From: Blastopirellula sp. J2-11
GTDB lineage: Bacteria; Planctomycetota; Planctomycetia; Pirellulales; Pirellulaceae
Reading direction: 5' to 3'
DNA: 64,000 nt
Assembly: GCF_024584705.1 (NCBI RefSeq)
Contig: NZ_CP097384.1
Location: 3,844,001 to 3,908,000, forward strand
Shown piece after piece: positions 9,239 through 16,939 of this stretch. The notes below the pieces were generated by a model. The model saw only the letters and a program-made list of their open reading frames with translations, made no database searches and was not told the DNA's origin. The position numbers were made by a program, and so were the translations under genes. How positions within the stretch are numbered: the first letter of the stretch is position 1; each line of letters begins with the position of its first letter.

Positions 9239-9607
9239 TCAGTCTTTGGGTGAAAAGGAGTTCGCTGAATCGGAGTACCAAAACCGGGGAGGACGTGCTG
9301 CGTGATTCGGAACTAGCGCGAACATGAGTAACAGCAGCCCTACGACAATCTCGTTTTGCATTCCTGGTCCAGGGGACCCTTCCAATCCGAAACGCCCAAA
9401 GCCGATTAGCCAGATTGCTACGACCGCCGTGAACAAGTGTGCATGTCTTGTCGGTCGCCAATAGGATAACAGCGAGGCGCCGCCAACGCAGATGGCCGTA
9501 ACGTAGTCGTTCCACCAAAGTGCGCGTGCGCTATCTGAATGATGAAATATAAACGGACTAGCCGCCAGCCAACAAGACAACATAAATTCAACAACACGGG
9601 CCCACAT
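9239..9607 (-). CDS. SPW-repeat membrane protein
   Basis: 122 residues with four predicted membrane helices. It has the SPW-type signature (LAASPFIF near residue 18 and a paired WxxT/A motif in the second half: NDYVTAICVGGASLLSYW, WLIGFGRFGL). SPW proteins are small integral membrane proteins of unknown function. It is the last gene of the epimerase-VKOR-SPW operon, starting at an ATG 13 bp after the VKOR stop. The tail after the last helix is hydrophilic. Confidence 0.75.
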   Translation of the reverse strand: MWARVVEFMLSCWLAASPFIFHHSDSARALWWNDYVTAICVGGASLLSYWRPTRHAHLFTAVVAIWLIGFGRFGLEGSPGPGMQNEIVVGLLLLMFALVPNHAARPPRFWYSDSANSFSPKD

Positions 9608-9620
9608 GATCGCCTCCGGG

Positions 9621-10292
9621 TTATTTTGACAATGCGTTAGGCGAAACCGAACCCGAAATCGTCCCTATCATTTCGAGCGCGACCTCATCTGCGGCCTTCT
9701 CAGGAAAACCCCATAATGCTCGCCAAACGATTTTTCGACTTTTCGTCTTTTTCCAAACTAGTGCGAGATACTTCAGCGAAACGTAGACTTCGTCGTACGC
9801 CATCACAACGAGCACCAGAGAAATAACAGCCGTAATCAGGCACAGAAAACACCAATTCCCCACAATTGTCGCTTGACAGATCACCAAGATCCCGCTGACC
9901 AGACCCAGCGGAATCACATCGATCCCGAACAAGATCACCAGCCAAGGGCGATACTGCCAACGCCGCGTTGACCCGGCCAATCCAAAGATGGCGTCGCCCA
10001 AATAGGCGATCGCACCAAGAATTGCATCGGGGACGCCTATCCAAAGGTGCATTTTTTTCGCGACGTCCGAGTCGAGCACGCGTTGACTTTGATCGCCAAA
10101 TGCGGGATCCCACACGCCGTCAATCAGTCTCCACTGGTACAGCCCCATGTGGGTCGCCAATAAAAACGCGATAAACGCCAAGACGCAGATCGGCAATCGC
10201 TGCGACCACGCGGACGGATTGTACGAATAGGGGCTGACCCGAACCTCCAGATCGGCCGATTCAGCCGGGTAACCTTTGAGTGAACCTGTCAT
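9621..10292 (-). CDS. Vitamin K epoxide reductase (VKOR)-family membrane protein
   Basis: About 223 residues from ATG 10292, which has a strong GGAGGGG ribosome site; an in-frame TTG lies further upstream. After a cytoplasmic leader there are about five membrane helices. The redox CxxC of VKOR is present as WCFLC in the fourth helix. The loop where classical VKORs carry another Cys pair reads [14 protein letters not shown], so that pair is missing. This WDPxFG form is a recognised subgroup, often beside epimerases and SPW proteins. VKOR homologues reoxidise periplasmic thiol oxidases; whether this one does is uncertain. It lies in an operon with the epimerase (26-bp gap) and the SPW gene. Confidence 0.85.
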   Translation of the reverse strand: MTGSLKGYPAESADLEVRVSPYSYNPSAWSQRLPICVLAFIAFLLATHMGLYQWRLIDGVWDPAFGDQSQRVLDSDVAKKMHLWIGVPDAILGAIAYLGDAIFGLAGSTRRWQYRPWLVILFGIDVIPLGLVSGILVICQATIVGNWCFLCLITAVISLVLVVMAYDEVYVSLKYLALVWKKTKSRKIVWRALWGFPEKAADEVALEMIGTISGSVSPNALSK

Positions 10293-10318
10293 CGTGCGTC
10301 CCCTCCTTCCACTTTCGT

Positions 10319-11407
10319 TCAAGTCGAGGGCAAATGCTCGACCGGTAGGTGATTGATTTCATAAAACTTCTGGGGATCGCGGTGGAGCAGTTCGATCATC
10401 TGCGGCAGCGTTTCACGTAGAGAATGCTGCGGTTTCCAGCCCAGCAGAGTTTCGGCCCGACGAATATTGATCGGGTAATTTTGATCGGCCAAATCGATCA
10501 TCCACGGTTTGATGAAGGGAGCGTTGTCGCCGGTCGCCCACTGACCTTTCACCCAAGCTCCCGCTTTAGCGACCATTTTGGGAATCCGAATCGCGGGCCA
10601 CTGCTGACCGTGCAACAGCTCGCCAATCTGATCCTGCAGTTCGGCGTAGCTCATTACTTCTTCTTCGCCGATCAACAGATGTTCTAGCGGCGGCAATTCG
10701 GCACGCTGTTCAATCGCACAGCGGATCGACGCAACCGTGTCCTCGAGATGGACAAAAGATTGACCATGATCTTTATCACCAGGAAAGAAATAGCTCTCCA
10801 ACTGCTTCTCATAGATGCGGCTGATCTGTTGCGTAATCGGCGGTGAGTGCCCTTGTTCGTCATAAGCCCCAGCCAAACGAAGAATGAGGGCGGGAATTTT
10901 TCCTCGCTCTTGCTCGATGACCTGTTCCGTTTTCAACTTCGATTGGGGGTAAGCCCATTCCGCTTCCACCGACGATTGATTGGTCAACGATTGACCGCTC
11001 TCTGACGATTTCATAACCAGCAGCGTGCTGGTAAAGATAAATTGCTCGACCTCGAATGACTGCAAATGGCGCAAAACGCTTCGCGTACCTTCGACGGTCA
11101 AATCGTCGTAAAGCGAGCTCGGCTCGCCTGAGAAGTCGTAATACGCCGCGAGATGGACAACGCTCGCGAGTTGATTTCCCCAACGATCACGAACTTCCTG
11201 CAACGTCTTTTGCACACTTTCATCATCGGTCAGGTCGCATTGTCGCCAGTCGATATCGGCTCGATCGCTGCGGGGTAGATCGATATCGAGCCCGATCACC
11301 TGATAGGAGTCCGCCAGATTAAGGATCACACGGCTGCCGATTAAACCTGCGCCGCCGGTCACAAGAACCACCGGGCGTTCCCTTTTTTTAGTCTCGTCCC
11401 TACTCAT
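10319..11407 (-). CDS. NAD-dependent epimerase/dehydratase (extended SDR)
   Basis: About 363 residues from ATG 11407, which follows an AAGGGAAAGGAAC ribosome site; the frame runs further upstream but without support. It is a Rossmann fold with [12 protein letters not shown] (TGxxGxxG nucleotide site), an acidic residue after beta-2 ([10 protein letters not shown]), [15 protein letters not shown], a catalytic YPQSKLKTE (Tyr and Lys of YxxxK), and a C-terminal substrate domain ending [18 protein letters not shown]. The substrate is unknown. It is the first gene of the operon with VKOR and SPW genes and is divergent from the gene at 11568, so the 160 bp between them should hold both promoters. 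Confidence 0.88.
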   Translation of the reverse strand: MSRDETKKRERPVVLVTGGAGLIGSRVILNLADSYQVIGLDIDLPRSDRADIDWRQCDLTDDESVQKTLQEVRDRWGNQLASVVHLAAYYDFSGEPSSLYDDLTVEGTRSVLRHLQSFEVEQFIFTSTLLVMKSSESGQSLTNQSSVEAEWAYPQSKLKTEQVIEQERGKIPALILRLAGAYDEQGHSPPITQQISRIYEKQLESYFFPGDKDHGQSFVHLEDTVASIRCAIEQRAELPPLEHLLIGEEEVMSYAELQDQIGELLHGQQWPAIRIPKMVAKAGAWVKGQWATGDNAPFIKPWMIDLADQNYPINIRRAETLLGWKPQHSLRETLPQMIELLHRDPQKFYEINHLPVEHLPST

Positions 11408-11567
11408 GTTCCTTTCCCTTTCGGTGCGAATAACGAACAATTCTGGTAAGTCGAACTCCGTCTTGTGAATTAAAACACGCAAGTCGGGCGCCGAAGTGGG
11501 CCAAGCCATGCATTTCTCCGCACATTCCAGTTCGAGCAATGGGTACCTAGCAAGAGAAGGAACCGTT

Positions 11568-12026
11568 ATGAGAAAAGTCGAAGCAACGCCAGATTTGCAC
11601 CAAGCCTTAGAACAATTTGAAAATGTACTCGAGACGCCTGTCGTTCCTGGCGAATTGCCCGAATGGTGTCAATCGGCGATGACCTGTTGCGTCTCCGTTC
11701 ATCAGTTGCTGTTGCGCAAACTGGACGATCATGTCAGCATCTATCTGCAAATCGAACAAGAAGATCCTTCGTTGGAATCGCATGTGCAGACGATGCGGGA
11801 AGAAGACGACACGCTAAAGAGTGAATCAGAGCACTTTGTGGATGAGTTCACCCGTGCTGCCGCAACGGCGGAAGTCGCCGAACCTAACGAAAACCTGGTC
11901 CAACAATTGGCAGGCGAGATCGCCGACCGCGCCATTCAATTTATCATCGCCGTCCGCAAACAAGAGCGAGCCGTCGCCACGTGGTACGTGGAATCACTCG
12001 AACGCGATCGCGGGAACAAGGACTAA
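11568..12026 (+). CDS. Hypothetical helical protein divergent from the VKOR operon
   Basis: 152 residues from ATG 11568, with an AGAAGGA ribosome site. It is predicted mostly alpha-helical and acidic, with no signal peptide and no membrane segment. It has two Cys near the start of a helix (WCQSAMTCCVSVH) and a coiled-coil-like middle. No known domain was recognised. Its head-to-head position with the epimerase-VKOR-SPW operon suggests shared control, for example in a stress response, but nothing in the sequence proves it. Confidence 0.65.
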   Translation: MRKVEATPDLHQALEQFENVLETPVVPGELPEWCQSAMTCCVSVHQLLLRKLDDHVSIYLQIEQEDPSLESHVQTMREEDDTLKSESEHFVDEFTRAAATAEVAEPNENLVQQLAGEIADRAIQFIIAVRKQERAVATWYVESLERDRGNKD

Positions 12027-12101
12027 CCAACGGCGTTGCGGATCACTCGCCGACATTAGCACTGGTAATAGAGTTGCTGCGCTCTGATAGAGAGCCTTGG
12101 C

Positions 12102-13106
12102 TCACTCCGCAACTTGCAGCACAATTTTTCCAACCGCGTGTCCATCTTCGCTCTTTCGATGGGCGTCGGCAGCCTGCTCAAGCGAGAAAACTTCGTCGAT
12201 AATCGTGCGTAGTTTGCCCTGCTCGGCAAGACCATAAATCGCTTGCAGGTCTTTCTTACGAGCCGACGCCCAAATAATTCCGCAGCGTCGCCGCTGAAAT
12301 TTAGAAATCACGGTAAACGCCGCCGTCTCGGCCGAAGGGAGCGTGGTTGCAAAGCGCCCATTGCGGTCGAGCACGCGACAGCAATCGCGATACGACGCTT
12401 TTCCAACGGCGTCAAAGATCACATCGAACTTACGATTCGCCTGTGTGAAGTCGACTTGATGATAGTTAATGACGTCATCGGCGCCCAACTCACGCATCAG
12501 CGATTCGTTTCGCCCGCTGCAAACGGCGGTGACCGTCGCATGATGGATCTTGGCGATTTGAGTTGCAAAGACACCGACTCCGCCAGAGGCTCCGTTCACG
12601 AGCACATTGTCTCCGGGCCGCAGCGAGCAGATGTCAAACAGCGCTTGCCAAGCGGTTGACGCCGCCAAAGGAAACGACGCCGCTTCGATCGGAGAAAGAT
12701 TCGCTGGTTTCCGTACGACGCACTCCGCATCGACAGAAACAAATTCAGCGTAGCCCCCGCCGGGCGCATGATTGGCGTAAGCGCAAACTTCTTCTCCCAC
12801 TGTCCACTGGGTCGCCAGATTGCTGCCGACCGATTCTATTTCGCCGGCGACATCAAAACCCAGAACTGCAGGAAACTTGAGCGGTAGTATCCAGCGCAGT
12901 TCGCCATACCGAATCTTCCAATCGATTGGATTAACGCTCGCCGCTTTGACCCGAATCAACAATTGATCGGGGGCCACTTCTGGACGGGGCAAATCCATCA
13001 CTTGGAGTCGCGTTGCAGGTCCGTACGATTGAATCGCGATGCTCTTCACGGGATTGCGTTCTGTGAAAGGTTCATCCTGGGAAGACGCCGCTTTGGCTTC
13101 GGCCAA
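12102..13106 (-). CDS. MDR-family NADPH-dependent oxidoreductase (quinone oxidoreductase-like)
   Basis: Up to 334 residues. It is a GroES-like N-terminal domain (VKAASVNPIDWKIRYGEL, PAVLGFDVAGEIESVG) followed by a Rossmann domain (NVLVNGASGGVGVFATQIAK) and a C-terminal end (EDGHAVGKIVLQV). It lacks the structural zinc Cys cluster of classical alcohol dehydrogenases, so it is closer to zeta-crystallin/quinone oxidoreductases. The start is unsure: a TTG at 13106 opens the frame, while GTG at 13049 begins right at the conserved fold. A small gene ends 15 bp upstream of the TTG, suggesting co-transcription. Confidence 0.85.
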   Translation of the reverse strand: MAEAKAASSQDEPFTERNPVKSIAIQSYGPATRLQVMDLPRPEVAPDQLLIRVKAASVNPIDWKIRYGELRWILPLKFPAVLGFDVAGEIESVGSNLATQWTVGEEVCAYANHAPGGGYAEFVSVDAECVVRKPANLSPIEAASFPLAASTAWQALFDICSLRPGDNVLVNGASGGVGVFATQIAKIHHATVTAVCSGRNESLMRELGADDVINYHQVDFTQANRKFDVIFDAVGKASYRDCCRVLDRNGRFATTLPSAETAAFTVISKFQRRRCGIIWASARKKDLQAIYGLAEQGKLRTIIDEVFSLEQAADAHRKSEDGHAVGKIVLQVAE

Positions 13107-13121
13107 GCGAATCGCTGCAAA

Positions 13122-13352
13122 CTACCCAGCGATCAAACGGGCCAAGTGGATAACCCCAGCATAGCTGCGACGCCGATTGACTTCGACCGAACCATGACGA
13201 AGCGTTTGATCCAGGACGCGAATACGGCGCTCGCCGTCGATTTTGCGTTTGATTTTTTCGGCGCCGCTCCAGTTCATTCGAATCGCTTCGCAGCGTGCCT
13301 GAATTTCTTCCCGCGTCAATTTTGGCATTTCATCGCATAACGAATTAAGCAT
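13122..13352 (-). CDS. Small hypothetical protein
   Basis: 76 residues from an ATG at 13352 with a good GAAGGAG ribosome site. It is basic, with a helical N-terminal half (LTREEIQARCEAIRMNW) and an Arg-rich centre. No recognised domain. It lies directly upstream of the MDR oxidoreductase on the same strand, so the two are probably one transcript. Confidence 0.5.
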   Translation of the reverse strand: MLNSLCDEMPKLTREEIQARCEAIRMNWSGAEKIKRKIDGERRIRVLDQTLRHGSVEVNRRRSYAGVIHLARLIAG

Positions 13353-13639
13353 GGGTTCGCTCCTTCATGGGAAATGGAATTGCTTGACCTCGAAGTTCGT
13401 CGTTCAATTTCAAGCTGTGCTCACCTTAAGCAAGCGTCGTGCCAGGACAGGCCGATTTTGACTCATCCCCCGTCACTGGCAGACTTGGCAAGCTACGGGG
13501 TTCAAGCAACCCGCAAACTGTTTGTGGGGCATCCACAACGGTTGAGTCGCGTGCAACAATAAACTCTGCCGGTATGCCCTTTGCTTCTTAACCGGCAACT
13601 GTTTTCTATTTCCCCCCATTTGCACGGAGGATTCTTCGC

Positions 13640-13930
13640 ATGAAGATGGCTCAATCACTGAATCAAGCTGCTCGATGGATTGTTGTTGTCGCCGCGACCA
13701 TTGCGTTGGTCGTCGCCTTCTCACTTCCCAGCGCTGGTTTCTTCTCTGCTTCCAGCAGCGAATCAGTCGTCGCTTTCGGTCGTCATCGCTGCGGCGGCGC
13801 TCGACGCGTTCATCGCCACCGCGGATATCGCTCTTGCGGTTCGACCGGTTGCAGCACTTCGTATTCCCCCTGTAGCACCGGCGGCTGTAATGTCGGCGGC
13901 GGGTGCACCGTCGGCGGCGGTTGCAACTAA
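13640..13930 (+). CDS. Small secreted Cys/Gly-rich protein
   Basis: 96 residues, start ATG 13640 after a strong CGGAGGA ribosome site. A signal peptide (WIVVVAATIALVVAFSLPSAG) is followed by a His/Arg-rich segment and a C-terminal tail made of short repeats with paired Cys and Gly (STGCS..CSTGGCNVGGGCTVGGGCN). About seven cysteines sit in the last 50 residues. No family was recognised. The tail could bind metal or form disulphides, but this is inference. Downstream is the TrmH-type gene on the same strand. Confidence 0.7.
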   Translation: MKMAQSLNQAARWIVVVAATIALVVAFSLPSAGFFSASSSESVVAFGRHRCGGARRVHRHRGYRSCGSTGCSTSYSPCSTGGCNVGGGCTVGGGCN

Positions 13931-14095
13931 CTGCCGGATGAGCGCGGGTCGCGCAACATGATCGTCGTGCGACCACGCTTGCCGTGAATGAATGAATGAA
14001 GGGGGAACAGGCATCTGCTTGTTCTCCCTTTTTTTTCTTCGCCTTCCAACTTGTCGGAGGTTGATTCCGCAAAAGCGAATCGCTGTAATAAGCGG

Positions 14096-14893
14096 ATGAA
14101 CGTCGAAAAAATGGAAAGCTTGGACGATCCGCGGCTCGCTCCGTATCGTGGGTTGTCGAATTCGAGAAAATATCGCACGTCCGGCCTGTTAATCGCCGAA
14201 AGTCGCTTCCTGGTCGAGCGTCTGTTGTCCAGCACGCTCGCAGTCGAATCAATTCTGGTCGACGACCTTTCTAAAACGCCGGATCTGCCGGCGGGTCGTG
14301 AAGCGACGCCGATCTATTGCCTGCCGCGTGACCAACTGCAGGAATTGGTCGGCTTTAATTTCCATCGCGGCGTCATGGCCTGCGGGCGCCGCCCGGTCTT
14401 GTCCGATCTGCAGCAAATCGCATGGCCTGACTCCGAACGTCTCACGCTCATCATTGCCGCCCAAGTAGTTGATCCCGAAAATCTCGGCAGCTTGATTCGC
14501 GCCAGCAGCGCCTTTGGCGCCGACGCCCTTTTGATAGATGATCGCTGCGGCGATCCTTATTCACGTCGAGCGCTGCGCGTATCGACGGGTCACGCCTTCA
14601 AAATACCGATCGTCGAAACGTCGAACTTACTCGACCAATTGAACGTCGCCAGGTCGCTCGACTTTCAGTTGATCGCGACCGTTCTGGACGAATCAGCGAC
14701 TCCCTTAAAAAAAGAGACGGTGCGACATCGTCGCACCGCCTTGCTGTTTGGCAACGAGGGCTTCGGTCTCGAAGCCGATCTAGTCGCGATGGCGGATCGC
14801 CGCGTGACGATCCCTATGAGCCGCGGCAGCGATTCGCTCAACGTTTCGATGGCTGCCGGCGTGTTTCTCTATCACTACGGTTACATGCTGTAA
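14096..14893 (+). CDS. TrmH/SpoU-family RNA 2'-O-methyltransferase
   Basis: About 266 residues (ATG 14096; TTG 14051 is an upstream alternative). It has a small N-terminal substrate-binding domain (RKYRTSGLLIAESRFLVERLL), then a SPOUT knot domain with the three family motifs: VVDPENLGSLIRASSAFGAD, LLFGNEGFGLEADLV and IPMSRGSDSLNVSMAAGVFLY. It binds S-adenosylmethionine in the trefoil knot and methylates ribose in tRNA or rRNA; the exact target cannot be read from sequence. It is convergent with the FG-GAP gene, with only 2 bp between stops. Confidence 0.9.
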   Translation: MNVEKMESLDDPRLAPYRGLSNSRKYRTSGLLIAESRFLVERLLSSTLAVESILVDDLSKTPDLPAGREATPIYCLPRDQLQELVGFNFHRGVMACGRRPVLSDLQQIAWPDSERLTLIIAAQVVDPENLGSLIRASSAFGADALLIDDRCGDPYSRRALRVSTGHAFKIPIVETSNLLDQLNVARSLDFQLIATVLDESATPLKKETVRHRRTALLFGNEGFGLEADLVAMADRRVTIPMSRGSDSLNVSMAAGVFLYHYGYML

Positions 14894-14895
14894 GG

Positions 14896-16050
14896 CTACT
14901 CGCGCGGAAGTTGCTCGAGATAAAAAACCCCTTGCTTGTTGGACGTGACGACATCCAGCAAACCGTCGCCGTTCATGTCGGCCACTTCAAACTGCGTGCC
15001 GACGCCGCTGTTGTCGTCAAAGATGTGTGCAGTCCAAACCGCTTTGCCATCTTTGCGTGACAGTTCGTACCAGCACATGATCGCCGGATCGTTGCCCCCG
15101 GGATCGCGACCGCCATGGGCCCAATGCCGTTTGCCGGTGACATAATCTGGCAAACCGTCGCCGTTCATATCGACCAGGTGCGACGAGTGGGTCTGCGAAA
15201 AGGACTTGTCGATGATGTGCCGCTGAAAACCTTCCGGCGTTTGCTCGTACCACCAGACGCCATATTCATGGGCGCTGCTGCTGATCACGTCATTGTCGCC
15301 GTCACCATCAAAATCGTAGACATACATGTGCCCGCATTTTTCACCGAAATTGGCCGGGTGAAACTTCCACGGCGTCTGGCTCCGATCTTCCGGCGCTTCC
15401 CACCAGCCTTCGGTGACCAGGATGTCGTTACGACCATCGTTGTTAATGTCGCCGGCGCCGATGCCATGCGAATAACGATCGGTTCCCGGCGCGTTCTCTT
15501 CGGATACGGCGGTGATTATCCACGGCGCCGTCGGATCTTCCGCCGGAGCGGCGTAGCCGACTTTCTTGCCTGGCTCAAACGAGAAGACCAACTCACGCTT
15601 GCCGTCGCCGGTCACATCGCGCATGTCGGGGCTTTCGTTATTGGTCACCGGGACCATTTCATGACGCGGCCACGGACCATCTCCTTTGCCGGGATTCTCA
15701 AACCACCAGGTCTGCTTGCCTGGAAAGTCGACGACCAGCACGTCAGTCCAGCCGTCGTGGTTGACGTCTTGAGCAAAGTTGCAAAACGAGTCACTGTAGT
15801 TTTTCGGATCGTACTCGTCCGCTTTGGCGCGAATCAGGTGCATTTCCCAATCAGGCGCGGCGTACCAGACGCTGCCGGCGGCGATGTCCATTTTGCCATC
15901 GCGATTGAAATCGCCGACGGCGACCCCTTCGCTGCGGAACTTGGTTTCGATTTGATGTTTCTTAAACTTCAGTTCATCCTCGCCGCGTACAACAAGCGGC
16001 AAGACAAACAACAACAGCGAACAAGCGGTCAGAGATCGACAGAGCATCAT
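14896..16050 (-). CDS. Secreted FG-GAP/VCBS-repeat beta-propeller protein
   Basis: 384 residues. Signal peptide (LTACSLLLFVLPLVVRG), then repeated calcium-binding type loops of the form DxNxDGxxD (DFNRDGKMDIA, DVNHDGWTDVLV, DINNDGRNDILV, DFDGDGDNDVIS, DMNGDGLPDYVT, DMNGDGLLDVVT). These mark blades of an integrin-like beta-propeller. Such proteins are common in planctomycetes, exported, and of unknown ligand. Start ATG at 16050 after an AAAGG ribosome site. No catalytic domain is fused to it. Confidence 0.88.
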   Translation of the reverse strand: MMLCRSLTACSLLLFVLPLVVRGEDELKFKKHQIETKFRSEGVAVGDFNRDGKMDIAAGSVWYAAPDWEMHLIRAKADEYDPKNYSDSFCNFAQDVNHDGWTDVLVVDFPGKQTWWFENPGKGDGPWPRHEMVPVTNNESPDMRDVTGDGKRELVFSFEPGKKVGYAAPAEDPTAPWIITAVSEENAPGTDRYSHGIGAGDINNDGRNDILVTEGWWEAPEDRSQTPWKFHPANFGEKCGHMYVYDFDGDGDNDVISSSAHEYGVWWYEQTPEGFQRHIIDKSFSQTHSSHLVDMNGDGLPDYVTGKRHWAHGGRDPGGNDPAIMCWYELSRKDGKAVWTAHIFDDNSGVGTQFEVADMNGDGLLDVVTSNKQGVFYLEQLPRE

Positions 16051-16151
16051 GCGGGACCTTTCAGTCGAAAGTCACGGTAGGAGGCGAGAGAAGCGACGCG
16101 GAAACTCCGCGTGCGAGGCGCATCTATTTTGCGCTGGATTATTTCAGATTT

Positions 16152-16937
16152 CTAGAACCGCGTGACCACGCCAGCCAAGATTCGGCGAACTCCCGTCGGA
16201 GAATTAACCAGTAAAGCGCCAGAATCGTCGATACCGCCGCAAATCCCGACGATCGTTTGTTCTCCGGACTGAATTTCGACTTTACGTCCCAACAGCAAAC
16301 AACGGCTCCGCCACGCATCGGCCAGGGGAATCAGACGGTCTGCACACAACGCGAAGTTCGCCTGCATGCGCTGCAAAATCGCCAGCAGCACGTCGGGCAA
16401 AAAGAATTCGTGGTGACTCATTTCGACCAGCGAAATCGCCCGATCTTGTACTTCCTGCGGCGCCGCGGCGAGCGAATTGTTCACGTTGACGCCGATCCCC
16501 AAATGCAACATCGGCCGCGGCGAATCGGTTCGTTCCAGCAAGATGCCGCAGAGTTTGCGACCACGACAATAGATGTCATTCGGCCATTTGACGAAGATGG
16601 ATTCATCGGGAACCAACGTCTCCAGCGCCTCGGCCACGGCGACCGCCGTCATCAGCGACGCCTGCGGCCAGCGCTGCAGCGGAATCGGCAGCGACGCTTG
16701 ATCAAAGACCGCGGTGAAGGTCAACGCACCGTCGGTCGCATGCCAGGCGTTATCGCCGCGACCTCGGCCGGCAGTCTGACGTTGGGCGACGATGACATAG
16801 GGCAAGGTCGCCGCGATCACTTCGGCACGTTCTTTGGTATAGCGACTGGTCGAAGGAAGTTCGGCCAGCGCTTCCACCGCAGCGGCGCCGACGCTGCGAG
16901 CAATTTCGTCCAGCGCCGCTTGGGGAAACGGATCCAT
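16152..16937 (-). CDS. birA: Biotin-[carboxylase] ligase, short (non-regulatory) form
   Basis: 261 residues. It attaches biotin to carrier-domain lysines through biotinyl-AMP. The catalytic domain has TAGRGRGDNAWH (biotinyl-AMP loop, normally GRGRxGRxW), VKWPNDIYCRGRKLCGILLER and GIGVNVNN, followed by the small SH3-like C-terminal domain. There is no N-terminal winged helix, so it cannot act as a BirA-type repressor. The ATG lies 2 bp after the pyruvate carboxylase stop codon; that biotin enzyme is the obvious substrate. Confidence 0.93.
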   Translation of the reverse strand: MDPFPQAALDEIARSVGAAAVEALAELPSTSRYTKERAEVIAATLPYVIVAQRQTAGRGRGDNAWHATDGALTFTAVFDQASLPIPLQRWPQASLMTAVAVAEALETLVPDESIFVKWPNDIYCRGRKLCGILLERTDSPRPMLHLGIGVNVNNSLAAAPQEVQDRAISLVEMSHHEFFLPDVLLAILQRMQANFALCADRLIPLADAWRSRCLLLGRKVEIQSGEQTIVGICGGIDDSGALLVNSPTGVRRILAGVVTRF

Positions 16938-16939
16938 CG

